Below are positions 42,283 through 51,658 of a stretch of 64,000 bases of DNA, piece after piece. The position numbers were made by a program, and so were the translations under genes. The notes beneath the pieces were generated by a model. That model ran no database searches. It saw only the letters and a list, made by a program, of their open reading frames with translations, and was not told where the DNA came from. Within the stretch, counting starts at the first letter, position 1. Every line of letters starts with the position of its first letter. Source of the DNA: Amycolatopsis jejuensis (lineage in GTDB: Bacteria; Actinomycetota; Actinomycetes; Mycobacteriales; Pseudonocardiaceae); contig NZ_JNYZ01000002.1 in assembly GCF_000717335.1 (NCBI RefSeq), positions 186,001 through 250,000 of the forward strand, given 5' to 3'.

Positions 42283-43190
42283 CCGCCGCCGTCACCGAAA
42301 GCGCGAATGCGATCGCCTGGCGCCGCCGCCGCGCCGGGATCGCTCGCACCTGGCACGAGTTCGCCACCCAGAAAGCCGCGCTCACCGGCTTCTGCCTGCT
42401 GGTACTCACCGTCGTGCTGGCCCTGCTGCTGCCGCTGATCAGCGACCGCACCGGCCTCGACGTCACCCGCGCCGCCGGCGCCCCGCTCAGCCCGCCCGAC
42501 AGCACGTTCTGGCTCGGCACCGACATCGACGGGCGCTCAGTCCTGCTGATGACGATCTGGGGCACCCGGATCTCCCTGCTCGTCGGGTTTTCCGCCACGA
42601 TCCTGAGCGTGTTCATCGGCACCCTGATCGGGATCACCGCCGCGCACTTCGGCGGCTGGGTGTCCACGATCCTGTTGCGGTTCACCGACTTCTTCCTCGT
42701 CCTGCCCTCGCTCGTGCTGGCGATCGCGCTGTCCGCCGTGCTGCCACAGGGAATCTGGACGATCGTGCTCGCCATCGGCGTCACCGCCTGGCCCAGCACC
42801 GCCCGGCTCGTCCGCGCGCAGACCCTCACCATCGAAAGCCGCCCGTACATCGAACGCTCCCGCGCACTCGGCGGCGGGCACCGGCACGTGATCGGCAGGC
42901 ACGTGCTGCCCGGCGTCGCGCCGCTCGTGCTCGCCAACACCACCCTCGTGGTCGGCAACTCGGTGATCGCCGACGCCACGCTGTCGTTCCTCGGCGTCGG
43001 CGACCCGAACTCCATCTCGTGGGGCGCCATGCTCGAAACCGCCCTCAACAACGGCGCCGTCACCCGCGGCGCCTGGTGGAACCTGCTCCCGCCGGGCATC
43101 GCGATCGTCGCCGTCGTGCTGATGTTCACCCTCGTCGGCCGGGGACTCGAGACAGTGCTGAACCCGCGGCTCAAAGGACGGCACTCGTGA
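42279..43190 (+). CDS. ABC transporter permease, DppC type
   Basis: The protein has 303 residues. It shows LGTDIDGRSVLLMTIWGTRISL and the EAA motif ERSRALGGGHRHVIGRHVLPG, both characteristic of DppC/OppC, with six helices including a long N-terminal cytoplasmic arm. It pairs with the DppB-type protein to form the membrane channel. Overlaps with both neighbours (ATGA, GTGA) indicate tight translational coupling. Confidence 0.9.
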   Translation: MTAAVTESANAIAWRRRRAGIARTWHEFATQKAALTGFCLLVLTVVLALLLPLISDRTGLDVTRAAGAPLSPPDSTFWLGTDIDGRSVLLMTIWGTRISLLVGFSATILSVFIGTLIGITAAHFGGWVSTILLRFTDFFLVLPSLVLAIALSAVLPQGIWTIVLAIGVTAWPSTARLVRAQTLTIESRPYIERSRALGGGHRHVIGRHVLPGVAPLVLANTTLVVGNSVIADATLSFLGVGDPNSISWGAMLETALNNGAVTRGAWWNLLPPGIAIVAVVLMFTLVGRGLETVLNPRLKGRHS

Positions 43191-44842
43191 CCCCGCAGAC
43201 GACACTGCTGGAGCTGAAGAACCTCGGCGTCACCTACCGCACCGGCAGCGGCGACGTGCCCGCGGTCCGCGGCGTCGACCTGCGCCTCGACGCAGGCGGC
43301 ACGCTCGGGGTCGCGGGGGAGTCCGGGTCCGGGAAATCCACGGTCGCGATGAGCGTGCTCCGGCTGCTGCCGCGCAGCGCGAAGGTGACCGGCGAAATCC
43401 TGCTCGACGGCGAGAACGTCGGCGACATGCGCTGGGGACGGCTGCGCGCGGTCCGCTGGGCCGAGGCATCGGTGGTGTTCCAAGGCGCGATGCACGCGCT
43501 CAACCCGGTCCGCCGCATCGGCGAGCAGATCGCCGAACCGATCCGGCTGCACCCGCCCGGCGCCAAGCCGCCCACCGAAGCGCAGCTCCACGCCCGGGTC
43601 ACCGAGCTGCTGGAACAGGTGGACCTGCCGCCGTCGCGAGCCGGTGCGTACCCGCACGAGCTGTCCGGCGGCCAGAAACAACGCGTGATGATCGCCATGG
43701 CGCTGGCCTGCGAACCGCATCTGGTGATCGCCGACGAACCGACCACCGCGCTCGATGTGATCGTGCAGGCCCAGGTGCTGTCGGTGCTGTCGAAACTGGT
43801 CGCCGAACGCGGCATCGGGCTGATCATGATCAGCCACGACCTGTCCGTGCTCGCCGCGACCTGCGAACGGATCGCGGTGATGTACGACGGCGAGGTCGTC
43901 GAGGAACGGCCGAGCCACGAGCTGATGACCGCACCGCAGCACGACCACAGCCGCGCCCTCGCCGCCGCGTTCCCCACCGTCGGCGACCCGGTGTCCCGCT
44001 TCGCCCCGGCCACCGCGACCCCGCTCCCGCCGGAGCCGGCCGACCGCACCGAGGAACCGACGCTGCTGGCCGCCGAAGCCCTGCACGTCACGTTCCGTGA
44101 CCGCACCGGGAAGCGGATCCACGCCGTCGACGGGGTCGACCTCGCGGTGCGGCGGGACGAGATCGTCGCGCTCGTCGGCCAGTCCGGCTCCGGCAAGACC
44201 ACCCTCGCCCGCACCCTGCTCGGCCTGCAGAAAGCCGACTCCGGCACGGTCCGCTACGCCGGTTCGCCGCTCCCGTCCGGCGGCGCCGGGCTGCGTGCGT
44301 ACCGGCGGCAGGTCCAGCTCGTGCTCCAAGACCCGGCGAGTGCGCTCAACCCGGCCCACACGGTGTACGAAGCAGTGGCCGAAGGCCCGCGGATCCACGG
44401 CCTCCCCGGCGAACACGACATCGTGCGCAAAGCACTCGAATCCGCCGAACTCCGGCCACCCGAGAAGTTCTTCGACCGGCTGCCGCACGAACTGTCCGGC
44501 GGCCAGCGCCAGCGCGTCGTGATCGCCGGTGCGCTCGCGCTCGGCCCGGCGCTGCTCGTGGCCGACGAACCGGTGGCGTCCCTGGATGCCTCGGTGCGCG
44601 GCGAAATCCTCGCGCTGCTGCTGCGGCTGCGCCGTGAGCTGGGCCTCGCCGCCCTGGTCATCACGCACGACCTCGGACTGGCCTGGAACATCGCCGACCG
44701 CGTCGCCGTGATGTACCGCGGCGAGCTCGTGGAAACCGGTACCGTCGAACAGGTCCTGCTCGACCCGCAGCACGAGTACACGAAGTCGCTCCTGCAGGCG
44801 CTCCCCGGCGGCACCGCACAGCGCAGCACCACCGCACACTGA
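43187..44842 (+). CDS. Fused peptide ABC transporter ATPase (DppD-DppF type)
   Basis: The protein has 551 residues holding two complete ATPase domains. The first has Walker A GESGSGKST (residues 44-52), LSGGQKQR and VIADEPTTALD. The second has GQSGSGKTT (about 331), LSGGQRQR and LVADEPVASLD. Both H-loops (ISHDL, ITHDL) are present, so both sites look active. Fusion of the two subunits into one chain is common in actinobacterial peptide importers. GTG 43187 overlaps the permease stop. Confidence 0.93.
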   Translation: MTPQTTLLELKNLGVTYRTGSGDVPAVRGVDLRLDAGGTLGVAGESGSGKSTVAMSVLRLLPRSAKVTGEILLDGENVGDMRWGRLRAVRWAEASVVFQGAMHALNPVRRIGEQIAEPIRLHPPGAKPPTEAQLHARVTELLEQVDLPPSRAGAYPHELSGGQKQRVMIAMALACEPHLVIADEPTTALDVIVQAQVLSVLSKLVAERGIGLIMISHDLSVLAATCERIAVMYDGEVVEERPSHELMTAPQHDHSRALAAAFPTVGDPVSRFAPATATPLPPEPADRTEEPTLLAAEALHVTFRDRTGKRIHAVDGVDLAVRRDEIVALVGQSGSGKTTLARTLLGLQKADSGTVRYAGSPLPSGGAGLRAYRRQVQLVLQDPASALNPAHTVYEAVAEGPRIHGLPGEHDIVRKALESAELRPPEKFFDRLPHELSGGQRQRVVIAGALALGPALLVADEPVASLDASVRGEILALLLRLRRELGLAALVITHDLGLAWNIADRVAVMYRGELVETGTVEQVLLDPQHEYTKSLLQALPGGTAQRSTTAH

Positions 44843-44907
44843 CCGTCACGTCCTGCCGGAGCCCGTGCGGGCCCATCCGGCTTCACCCGGTAATCTCCTG
44901 AATCGAA

Positions 44908-46476
44908 ATGGCCACCACGACCGACACCGCGCAGCCGAACGCCGGCACCCTCGACCGGCGGTTCCTGGCGACTTCGCGCTTCCCGTACCGCACCATCGCC
45001 ATGGGCACCGTCGGGAGCGCCCTCCTCATGCTCGCGGCACTCGGCGCCGGCGGCATCCTCATCCGCGACCCCGTCCTCGGCCACGGCCCGCTGTCGTGGA
45101 TCCGCTACGGACACGGCCGCGCCCTCGCCAACGGACTGCTGTACAGCGGGTTCGGGCTCGTCGTCTGGGCCTGGGTCCGCCTCGGCCGGTACGCGCTCGC
45201 CGGGCGCATCGGCAGCAGGCCGATCCTCATCGCCGCGCTGTGCTGGATGGCGCCGCTGCTCGTGTCGCCGCCGCTGTTCACCCGCGACGTGTTCTCCTAC
45301 CTCGGCCAGGGCGCCCAGCTGCTGTACGGGCTCGACCCGTACGCCAACGGCCCGGCCGAGCTCAACGTGCTGCCCAACGTCGTGCAGAACGTGCACCCGC
45401 TGTGGCAGACCACGCCAGCCCCGTACGGGCCGCTGTTCCTGCTGATCTCCAAGGGGATCGTCGCTCTCACCCAGGACCACATGATCGCCGGGGTCATCCT
45501 CACCCGCGCCGTCCTGCTGGTCGGCCTCGGCATGACGCTGTGGGCGCTGCCGCGGCTGGTCCGGCACCTCGGCGGGAAGCTGCCGGTGGCGCTGTGGGTC
45601 GCGGTCGCCAGCCCGATGATGGTGATCCACCTCTTCGGCGGCCCGCACAACGACCTGATGATGCTCGGGTTCCTCACCCTCGGCACCCTCGCCGCGCTGG
45701 AACGCAAGCACGTGATCGCGGTCGTGCTCGTCACCGTCGGGATGCTGATCAAGCCCACCGCCGCGGTCGCGCTGCCGTTCCTGGTCTGGATGTGGGCCGC
45801 GGACATGGCGGGCCCGTCGAAGGTGAAGAACTTCTTCAAGGCCGGGATCGCGTCGGTCGCGCTCTTCCTGCCGGTGTTCGTCGCGGGCACCTGGGTGTCG
45901 CTCGGCTCGCTCAACCTCGGCTGGTGGTCCGGGCTCAAGGCGCCGCAGCTCATCACGAACTGGCTCAACTTCCCCAGCGGCATCGGCGAAGCGGTCTACA
46001 CGCTGGTCCACCTCCTCGTCGACGTCAAGGCGTCCCCGTTCGTCACCGTCGCCCGCGCGATCGCGATGATCGGCCTCGTCGCGTTCGGCATCCGCCAGTG
46101 GTGGCTCGCCCGAAGCGGCGGCAAGGAAGCGGTGTACCGCTCGGCCATCACGCTGCTGGCCGTCGCGATCCTCATGCCGCCGACCCTGCCGTGGTACCTC
46201 ACCTGGGGTTTCGTGCTGATCTCGGCGTTCCCGTGGGAACGGCGGAACCTGTCGGCGATCGTGGCGATCTCGGTGTTCGTCACCCTCGTGTACTACCCGA
46301 CGGGGGAGCAGGCCCTCTACGACTGGTGGTTCATCGCGATCGTCGTCGTGGTCAGCCTGTACGCCGCCGCGTCCCTGCTGCGCCCGGACCCGCTCGGCCT
46401 GATCACAGCGTGGCGGAGGAAGCCGAAAGACGAATTCCTCCCCGGGAAACCCGTAACCTCCGCCGAACGAAGCTGA
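44908..46476 (+). CDS. mptB: MptB-type polyprenol-phosphomannose-dependent alpha-1,6-mannosyltransferase
   Basis: The protein has 522 residues and 12-13 membrane helices. The GT-C catalytic loop FTRDVFSYLGQG (near residue 117) with the conserved Asp, followed by GLDPYANGP and NVHPLWQTTPAPYGPLF, matches MptA/MptB enzymes that elongate the alpha-1,6-mannan core of lipomannan in mycolata. It acts on the outer membrane face with polyprenyl-phosphate mannose. The assignment to MptB rather than MptA or a relative is by overall resemblance. It is separate from the ABC operon, with its own 65-bp upstream gap. Confidence 0.8.
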   Translation: MATTTDTAQPNAGTLDRRFLATSRFPYRTIAMGTVGSALLMLAALGAGGILIRDPVLGHGPLSWIRYGHGRALANGLLYSGFGLVVWAWVRLGRYALAGRIGSRPILIAALCWMAPLLVSPPLFTRDVFSYLGQGAQLLYGLDPYANGPAELNVLPNVVQNVHPLWQTTPAPYGPLFLLISKGIVALTQDHMIAGVILTRAVLLVGLGMTLWALPRLVRHLGGKLPVALWVAVASPMMVIHLFGGPHNDLMMLGFLTLGTLAALERKHVIAVVLVTVGMLIKPTAAVALPFLVWMWAADMAGPSKVKNFFKAGIASVALFLPVFVAGTWVSLGSLNLGWWSGLKAPQLITNWLNFPSGIGEAVYTLVHLLVDVKASPFVTVARAIAMIGLVAFGIRQWWLARSGGKEAVYRSAITLLAVAILMPPTLPWYLTWGFVLISAFPWERRNLSAIVAISVFVTLVYYPTGEQALYDWWFIAIVVVVSLYAAASLLRPDPLGLITAWRRKPKDEFLPGKPVTSAERS

Positions 46477-46584
46477 CCCGGACCGGGGCCGAACGGGCAG
46501 CGTCCGGGTGCCGACGGGGCAGGCCACCGGCAACGCCGAGGCACGGCAACATTGCCGAAACGTCCGCCCTGGTCGACTCGCGCC

Positions 46585-47376
46585 ATGCGCATACACCGCC
46601 GGAAGGCATGGCTGGCAGCAGGCATCGGCGCGCTCGCGATGGTCGCCGGGGCCACCCCCGCAGCCGCGATCAACGGAGGGCAGGAGGCTACTCAGGCCTA
46701 CCCGTTCATGGCGTCACTGCAAGACCTCACCGGGAAACACTTCTGCGGTGGCACTCTGGTCGCTCCCCGGTGGATCGTCACGGCCCGGCATTGTGTCGTC
46801 GACAAGGACGAGAAGCGTGCCGACCCGCAGGACATCCAGGTCCGGCTGGACAGCAACAACCGCACTACCGGCGGTGAGGTCCGGCGCGGGACGCGGCTGG
46901 AAGTGCTTCCCGGGATCAGTGGCCGCGTTCCGGACATCGCGCTGCTCGAACTCGACGCCCCGGTCAAGGCCGCACCAGCCGCTCTGCCGCAGGCCGAGCT
47001 GAAACCCGGCACCGTGGTCCGGGCACTCGGCTGGGGGCACCACCACATCCCGGAGAACCCCGGCGACCCATGGCCCGGCCCCGAGATCATGCTGCGCCAG
47101 CTCGACAGCCACACCATCGACCGCGAGACGTGCCACGGCATGAGCGACGAGCTGCCCCGCCCGGGAGAGATCTGCATGGCCCCCCTCCCGCCCCAGCCCG
47201 GCAGCAAATGGCCCCAGACCATTCGTGCCGGCGACTCCGGCGGCCCGCTCCTGACCGAAGCCAACGGGACCTGGACCGTACACAGTGCGGTCTCGCGGGG
47301 CTTCAAGGAGCAGAACACAGTGCACGCCTCGGTCTACCGCGACCTGCAGTGGATCAAGGACACCATCAGCCGCTGA
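46585..47376 (+). CDS. Secreted trypsin-fold (S1) serine protease
   Basis: The protein has 263 residues. A signal peptide ends AAA at about residue 28, directly before INGGQEAT, which resembles the IVGG mature start, so there may be no propeptide. The catalytic triad is His69 (TARHC), Asp117 (VPDIALL) and Ser218 (GDSGGP). Cys54-Cys70 and Cys183-Cys197 could form disulfides. The residue six before Ser is Thr, not Asp, so trypsin specificity is not expected. A paralogue lies at 48385-49149. Confidence 0.9.
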   Translation: MRIHRRKAWLAAGIGALAMVAGATPAAAINGGQEATQAYPFMASLQDLTGKHFCGGTLVAPRWIVTARHCVVDKDEKRADPQDIQVRLDSNNRTTGGEVRRGTRLEVLPGISGRVPDIALLELDAPVKAAPAALPQAELKPGTVVRALGWGHHHIPENPGDPWPGPEIMLRQLDSHTIDRETCHGMSDELPRPGEICMAPLPPQPGSKWPQTIRAGDSGGPLLTEANGTWTVHSAVSRGFKEQNTVHASVYRDLQWIKDTISR

Positions 47377-47404
47377 GACCCGGACAGCTCAGGTACGGCG
47401 CGTG

Positions 47405-48268
47405 CTAACGGGCGCCCACCTCGCCGAGGAAGTCCACCAGGTGCGCGGTGAACACGTCGTTGTCGTCGCCCGCGACCATGTGCCCCGCTGCGACCTCCTC
47501 GAACCGCGCCCCGGGCACGAGCCGCCGCAGGTCCGCCACGCTTTCGTCGGTCACCACGTCCGACTCGCTGCCGCGCACCAGCATCGCCGGGATCTTCAGT
47601 GCGCGTGCGGCGTCGGCCAGCCGGTCTTCGGCCGCGTCCCGGCTCGGCTCGTCGCCGAAGTCGAGGAACTGCGGGTCCCAGTGCCAGTACCAGCGGCCGT
47701 CGGCGCGCTGCCGTACGTTCTTGCGCAGCCCGTCCAGATTGCGCGGACGACGGCGGTGCGGGTTGTAGGCGTGGATGGCGTCCGCGACGTCGGCCAGCGA
47801 CGCGAACCCGTCCGGCGCACTCGCCATGAACTCGACGATCCGCGCCCGCCCCTCCGGAGAAATCCGCGGCGTCACGTCCACCAGCACCAGCCCCGCGGCC
47901 GAACCCGGCCGCTCACCGGCCGCCGCGAGCGCGGTGATCCCGCCCAGTGACGCGCCCACCAGCACCGGAAGCTCGTCGAGCGCATCGAGGACGCCGTAGA
48001 GATCCTCCACGAACGCATCGAGCGAGTACCGGCCGTCCGGCGCCCATTCGCTGTTCCCGTGCCCCCGCGCGTCGACGGTGATCGTGGCCCAGCCATTGCG
48101 CGCGACCCGTTCGGCAGCACGCCCCCAGGAATGCCGCGTCTGCCCACCGCCGTGCAGGAACAGCACCGTGCCGGCCGCGCCGCCGTCGGGATCCCACCGA
48201 TCCCCGGCGAGGCGGACCCCGTCGCCGCGAAACGACACCGAGGTGGTCTGGACACTGCGCTCCGTCAC
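47405..48268 (-). CDS. Alpha/beta fold hydrolase
   Basis: The protein has 287 residues. LFLHGGGQTRHSWG is the oxyanion-hole region, VGASLGGITAL the nucleophile elbow with Ser, RGSESDVV carries the acid Asp and AAGHMVAGDD the catalytic His. It resembles peroxidase/ester-hydrolase-like MhpC relatives. The GTG at 48268 has GGAG five bases ahead, better than GTG 48274. It lies on the opposite strand between the two protease paralogues, suggesting that their duplication spanned or was later split by this gene. Confidence 0.85.
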   Translation of the reverse strand: MTERSVQTTSVSFRGDGVRLAGDRWDPDGGAAGTVLFLHGGGQTRHSWGRAAERVARNGWATITVDARGHGNSEWAPDGRYSLDAFVEDLYGVLDALDELPVLVGASLGGITALAAAGERPGSAAGLVLVDVTPRISPEGRARIVEFMASAPDGFASLADVADAIHAYNPHRRRPRNLDGLRKNVRQRADGRWYWHWDPQFLDFGDEPSRDAAEDRLADAARALKIPAMLVRGSESDVVTDESVADLRRLVPGARFEEVAAGHMVAGDDNDVFTAHLVDFLGEVGAR

Positions 48269-48384
48269 GTGCACTCCGTTCGTCGTTTCGCACTATAGGT
48301 ACCGGCGTGGACACCGGCCGCCGGAAGTGCGATAGGGCACCGTCGTTAACTTTTTGGCAACTGCTCACCTGGTTGGCTCACGAC

Positions 48385-49149
48385 ATGAAAACCCTGCACG
48401 CATCAGCCTGCCTGGCCGCGACGGCGCTGATCATGGGAGCCACTCCCGCCGCCGCGATCAGCGGCGGTGAAGAAGCCACCGCGAGCTACCCGTTCATGGC
48501 CTCGCTGCAAGACCTCACCGGGAAACACCTCTGCGGCGGAACCCTCATCGCACCCCGGTGGATCGTGACCGCACGGCACTGCGTCGTCAGCGCCACCGGG
48601 AAACAGACCGACGGGAAACAGCTCCAGGTCCGGCTCGGGAGCCGCGACCACCGGACCGGTGGTCGCGGCTCCCGCGTCGAGGTGCTCCCGGGCGACTCCG
48701 CATCGGACATCGCGCTGCTCAAGCTGGCCACCCCGGCCTACCGGACCCCGGCCGCGCTGCCCCGGACCGAGCTGAAGCCCGGCACCGCGGTGCGGACGAT
48801 CGGCTGGGGCGACCACGACCTCCCCGACCACCCCGGCGACCCGTGGCCCGCGCCCCCGAACATGCTGCGGCAGCTCGACACCCACACCACCGGCGCCGAC
48901 CACTGCACCGAGATGAACGGGAAACCGATGGCGGCGAACGAGCTCTGCATGGCCGCCCTGCCGCCCGCGAACGGCAGCAAGTGGCCCCAGACGTCCCGGG
49001 CCGGAGACTCCGGCGGACCGCTGCTCACGAAGACCTACGGCCGCTGGACTGTCCACGGCGCCGTTTCCCACGGCAGCACCGAGCAAAACGGGATCTTCGC
49101 CTCGGTGCACGCCGCCCGGAAGTGGATCATCGCCACCATCACGCGTTAA
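48385..49149 (+). CDS. Secreted trypsin-fold (S1) serine protease, paralogue
   Basis: The protein has 254 residues, with a signal peptide ending AAA before ISGGEEAT. The triad is His65 (TARHC), Asp108 (ASDIALL) and Ser209 (GDSGGP). Long stretches match the 46585 protease (YPFMASLQDLTGKH, APRWIVTARHCVV, GDSGGPLLT). It differs most at residues 70-98, where a 37-bp perfect palindrome encodes a GSRDHRTGGRGSR stretch. Its TAA overlaps the stop of the convergent PucR gene by two bases. Confidence 0.9.
   Translation: MKTLHASACLAATALIMGATPAAAISGGEEATASYPFMASLQDLTGKHLCGGTLIAPRWIVTARHCVVSATGKQTDGKQLQVRLGSRDHRTGGRGSRVEVLPGDSASDIALLKLATPAYRTPAALPRTELKPGTAVRTIGWGDHDLPDHPGDPWPAPPNMLRQLDTHTTGADHCTEMNGKPMAANELCMAALPPANGSKWPQTSRAGDSGGPLLTKTYGRWTVHGAVSHGSTEQNGIFASVHAARKWIIATITR
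48637..48673. repeat. 37-bp perfect palindrome inside the protease gene
   Basis: GGGAGCCGCGACCACCGG (48637-48654), a central A, and its exact reverse complement (48656-48673). It encodes residues 85-97 of the second protease, a surface-loop position, and has no counterpart in the paralogue. It could be an inserted hairpin that stayed in frame, and an 18-bp stem in the mRNA may slow translation. Confidence 0.85.
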
Positions 49150-50282
49150 GCCAGGGTCACCACCGCGAGCGCGGCCTGCGCCGGCACTGTCACGTCGATC
49201 CCGGTCAGCTTCCGGAAGCGGCCCAGCCGGTTCAGCACCGTATTGCGGTGGCAGTACAGCAATTCCGCCGTCCCGGACACGCTCCCGGTGGCCAGGTACG
49301 TGCGCACTGCCTCGATCACCAGCTCACGGTCCGCAGGCGCCAGCGGGTCGAGACCGCCGAGTACCGCAGCGGAGAAGCCGTGCCGCTCGTCGAGGGTGCT
49401 TTTCGTAACCCGCGCCCACGCTTCCCGCAGCGTCACGAGCCCCGGCTCGCGGAGCACGCGGAGGATTTCGTACGCCGTCTCGGCGGCTGCCGGAACCGCG
49501 CCCAGCCCGGCGGCCGCCGGGACGTAACCGCCGGTCAGGTCGCCGAGCTCGGCCAAGTGCGGATCCCGTCCCGGGCCGGCCGGCCACAGCACCGTGACCC
49601 GCCCGGGCCGGTTCAGCACGAAGACCCGCTGCCCGGCCGTCGTGAGATGCGCGGCCGCGCGGTCCACCCGGTCGGCCGCGGCCGGATCGGCGACCACGAC
49701 GCGGAAAACGGCGTCGGGATCAACGTCGAGCGCGCGGGCGATGGTGCGGACTTTGCCGGGCGCGCGGCCGTCGGGTCCGAACAGCTCCGCCAGATAGGTT
49801 TGCTGCGTATCACGGGCGGCCGCGGCCATCACGGCACGTTCCTCGAGGTAGCTCTGCTGCACCGCGCGGGCGTAGTCGTCGATCACCCACCACAGCCGCT
49901 CGGCGTGCAGCGCCAGCACGGACATGTCGCCGTGCGCCTCGGCCTGCGTCAGCATCGCGGACCAGATCACCTGGAAATCCAGCCGGACCGCGGCGACGAG
50001 ATCGTCCCCGGACACACCTTGCCGGGCCCGCACCCGCCCCAGCTCGCCGGGGAACGAGCTCGACCGGGTGGTCGAATCGGCGGCACTCGCACTGAGGATG
50101 AGCGCGAGGGAATCGCGGGCGGCCGCGCGCAGGTCGTCCTCGCGGACCGCGCCGGTGCGGTAGCCGGAGATCGACGGCAGCTTCGCCAGGAACGTCTCCA
50201 CCAGGGCACCGACGTCGAGGGTGGTCACCAGTTCCCGCCACCGCGGCAGGGATTCGCGTTGACGGCTGTCCAGGTCCGTCAC
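49146..50282 (-). CDS. PucR-type transcriptional regulator
   Basis: The protein has 378 residues. There is a long N-terminal helical sensory region, a middle GGDEF-like or GAF-like part, and a C-terminal helix-turn-helix of the PucR/CdaR type: SVSGTAELLYCHRNTVLNRLGRFRKLTG. These regulate purine, allantoin, gamma-aminobutyrate or sugar-acid pathways. GTG 50282 has a strong AGGGAGG site. It is divergent from an M20-type amidohydrolase across 131 bp, the expected partner of a purine/allantoin regulator. Confidence 0.85.
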   Translation of the reverse strand: MTDLDSRQRESLPRWRELVTTLDVGALVETFLAKLPSISGYRTGAVREDDLRAAARDSLALILSASAADSTTRSSSFPGELGRVRARQGVSGDDLVAAVRLDFQVIWSAMLTQAEAHGDMSVLALHAERLWWVIDDYARAVQQSYLEERAVMAAAARDTQQTYLAELFGPDGRAPGKVRTIARALDVDPDAVFRVVVADPAAADRVDRAAAHLTTAGQRVFVLNRPGRVTVLWPAGPGRDPHLAELGDLTGGYVPAAAGLGAVPAAAETAYEILRVLREPGLVTLREAWARVTKSTLDERHGFSAAVLGGLDPLAPADRELVIEAVRTYLATGSVSGTAELLYCHRNTVLNRLGRFRKLTGIDVTVPAQAALAVVTLA

Positions 50283-50413
50283 GGCCACCTCCCTCGGGCG
50301 TTGTGCAAGTGCACACGAAGAATGACGTTTTGCCGGACGCTCCGCAATGTCGCCCAGCGACGAGGTCGGATTCCATGGTCGAGCACCCCTTTCCCGACCC
50401 GAGAGGACCGCGC

Positions 50414-51628
50414 ATGCTGCTCGACGATTTCCACACCCTGTCCGGCTTCGGAGCCACCCCGGGCGGCGGAGTCGACCGCCAGGCCGCAACCGTCCCGGAC
50501 GGGCAGCAGCGCGCCTGGCTGCACGGCTGGCTGTCCGACCACGGCTTCGACGTCCGCTACGACGCCGTCGGCAACCAGTTCGGCCTCGCCACCCTCGTCC
50601 CGGGCGCGCCCTATGTGCTCACCGGGTCGCACCTCGACAGCCAGCCCCTCGGCGGCCGCTACGACGGCGCGTACGGTGTCCTCGCCTCCGCGCACGCCGC
50701 GCACCGCGTGGTCGAACATTGGGCGGCGACGGGGGAATCGCCGCGATACAACCTCGCGGTGGTGAACTGGTTCAACGAGGAAGGCTCGCGCTTCAAGCCG
50801 AGCATGATGGGCAGCGCCGTCTTCACCGGCAAGCTCCCGCTCGACACCGCACTGGCGACGACCGACCGCGCCGGAACTCCGGTGGAAGGGGCACTGCGGG
50901 AGATCGGCACCATCGGCGACTACCCGGGGCCGGACGTTGCCGCGTACGCCGAAATCCACATCGAACAAGGTCGTGAACTCGAGAATTCCGGTGCCACGAT
51001 CGGCATCGTCGACTCGACCTGGGCCGCCCGCAAGTACCGGATCGTGGTGCACGGCGAGCAGTCCCACACCGGTTCCACCGCGATGGCCGACCGGCACGAC
51101 GCCCTGTACGGCGCGGCCCTGGTGATCGTCGCCTTGCGGGAACTGGCCGCGCAGCACGGGCTGCACACGTCGGTGAGCGAGCTGGACGTGGAGCCGAACT
51201 CGCCGGTGGTGGTCGCCCGCGAGGTCCGCCTGCACGCCGACTTGCGCGCCCCGGACGAAGCCGCGCTCGACGCCGCAGCGAAGCAGCTCACCGGCACCAT
51301 CGCCGGGCTCGGCGAGCGCGCCTCGGTGACCATCGACCAAGTACTGACGCACAGCTGGGGCGTCGCGCCGTTCCCGCCCGCCGGAGTCGAACTCGCCCGG
51401 CGCGCCGCGGATACTCTCGGGCTCCCTTACCGCACGATGCCGACGCTGGCCGGACACGATTCGGTGCACCTGAAAGACATCGCGCCCGCGATCATGCTGT
51501 TCGTCCCGAGCGTGGAGGGAATCTCCCACAACGAACGCGAATTCACCCAGGACGCAGATGTCTCCGCCGGGGCGGACTTGCTGACCGAGGTCCTGACCCG
51601 CCTCACCGCCGGTGAGCTTCAGTCCTGA
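50414..51628 (+). CDS. M20 family Zn-dependent amidohydrolase (allantoate/N-carbamoyl-amino-acid type)
   Basis: The protein has 404 residues. Metal ligands typical of the AllC/hydantoinase-utilisation branch are visible: His73 in TGSHLDSQ, Asp84 in GGRYDGAYG, Glu122/Glu123 in WFNEEGSRF, His182 in IHIEQG, and a distal His in EGISHNERE. It should cleave ureido-type or amide bonds in nitrogen salvage. ATG 50414 is preceded by GAGAGGA. The divergent PucR gene probably controls it. Allantoate versus N-carbamoyl substrate cannot be decided. Confidence 0.88.
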   Translation: MLLDDFHTLSGFGATPGGGVDRQAATVPDGQQRAWLHGWLSDHGFDVRYDAVGNQFGLATLVPGAPYVLTGSHLDSQPLGGRYDGAYGVLASAHAAHRVVEHWAATGESPRYNLAVVNWFNEEGSRFKPSMMGSAVFTGKLPLDTALATTDRAGTPVEGALREIGTIGDYPGPDVAAYAEIHIEQGRELENSGATIGIVDSTWAARKYRIVVHGEQSHTGSTAMADRHDALYGAALVIVALRELAAQHGLHTSVSELDVEPNSPVVVAREVRLHADLRAPDEAALDAAAKQLTGTIAGLGERASVTIDQVLTHSWGVAPFPPAGVELARRAADTLGLPYRTMPTLAGHDSVHLKDIAPAIMLFVPSVEGISHNEREFTQDADVSAGADLLTEVLTRLTAGELQS

Positions 51629-51658
51629 TCGAGCGCCGGGCAATCCTGCGTCCCGGTG

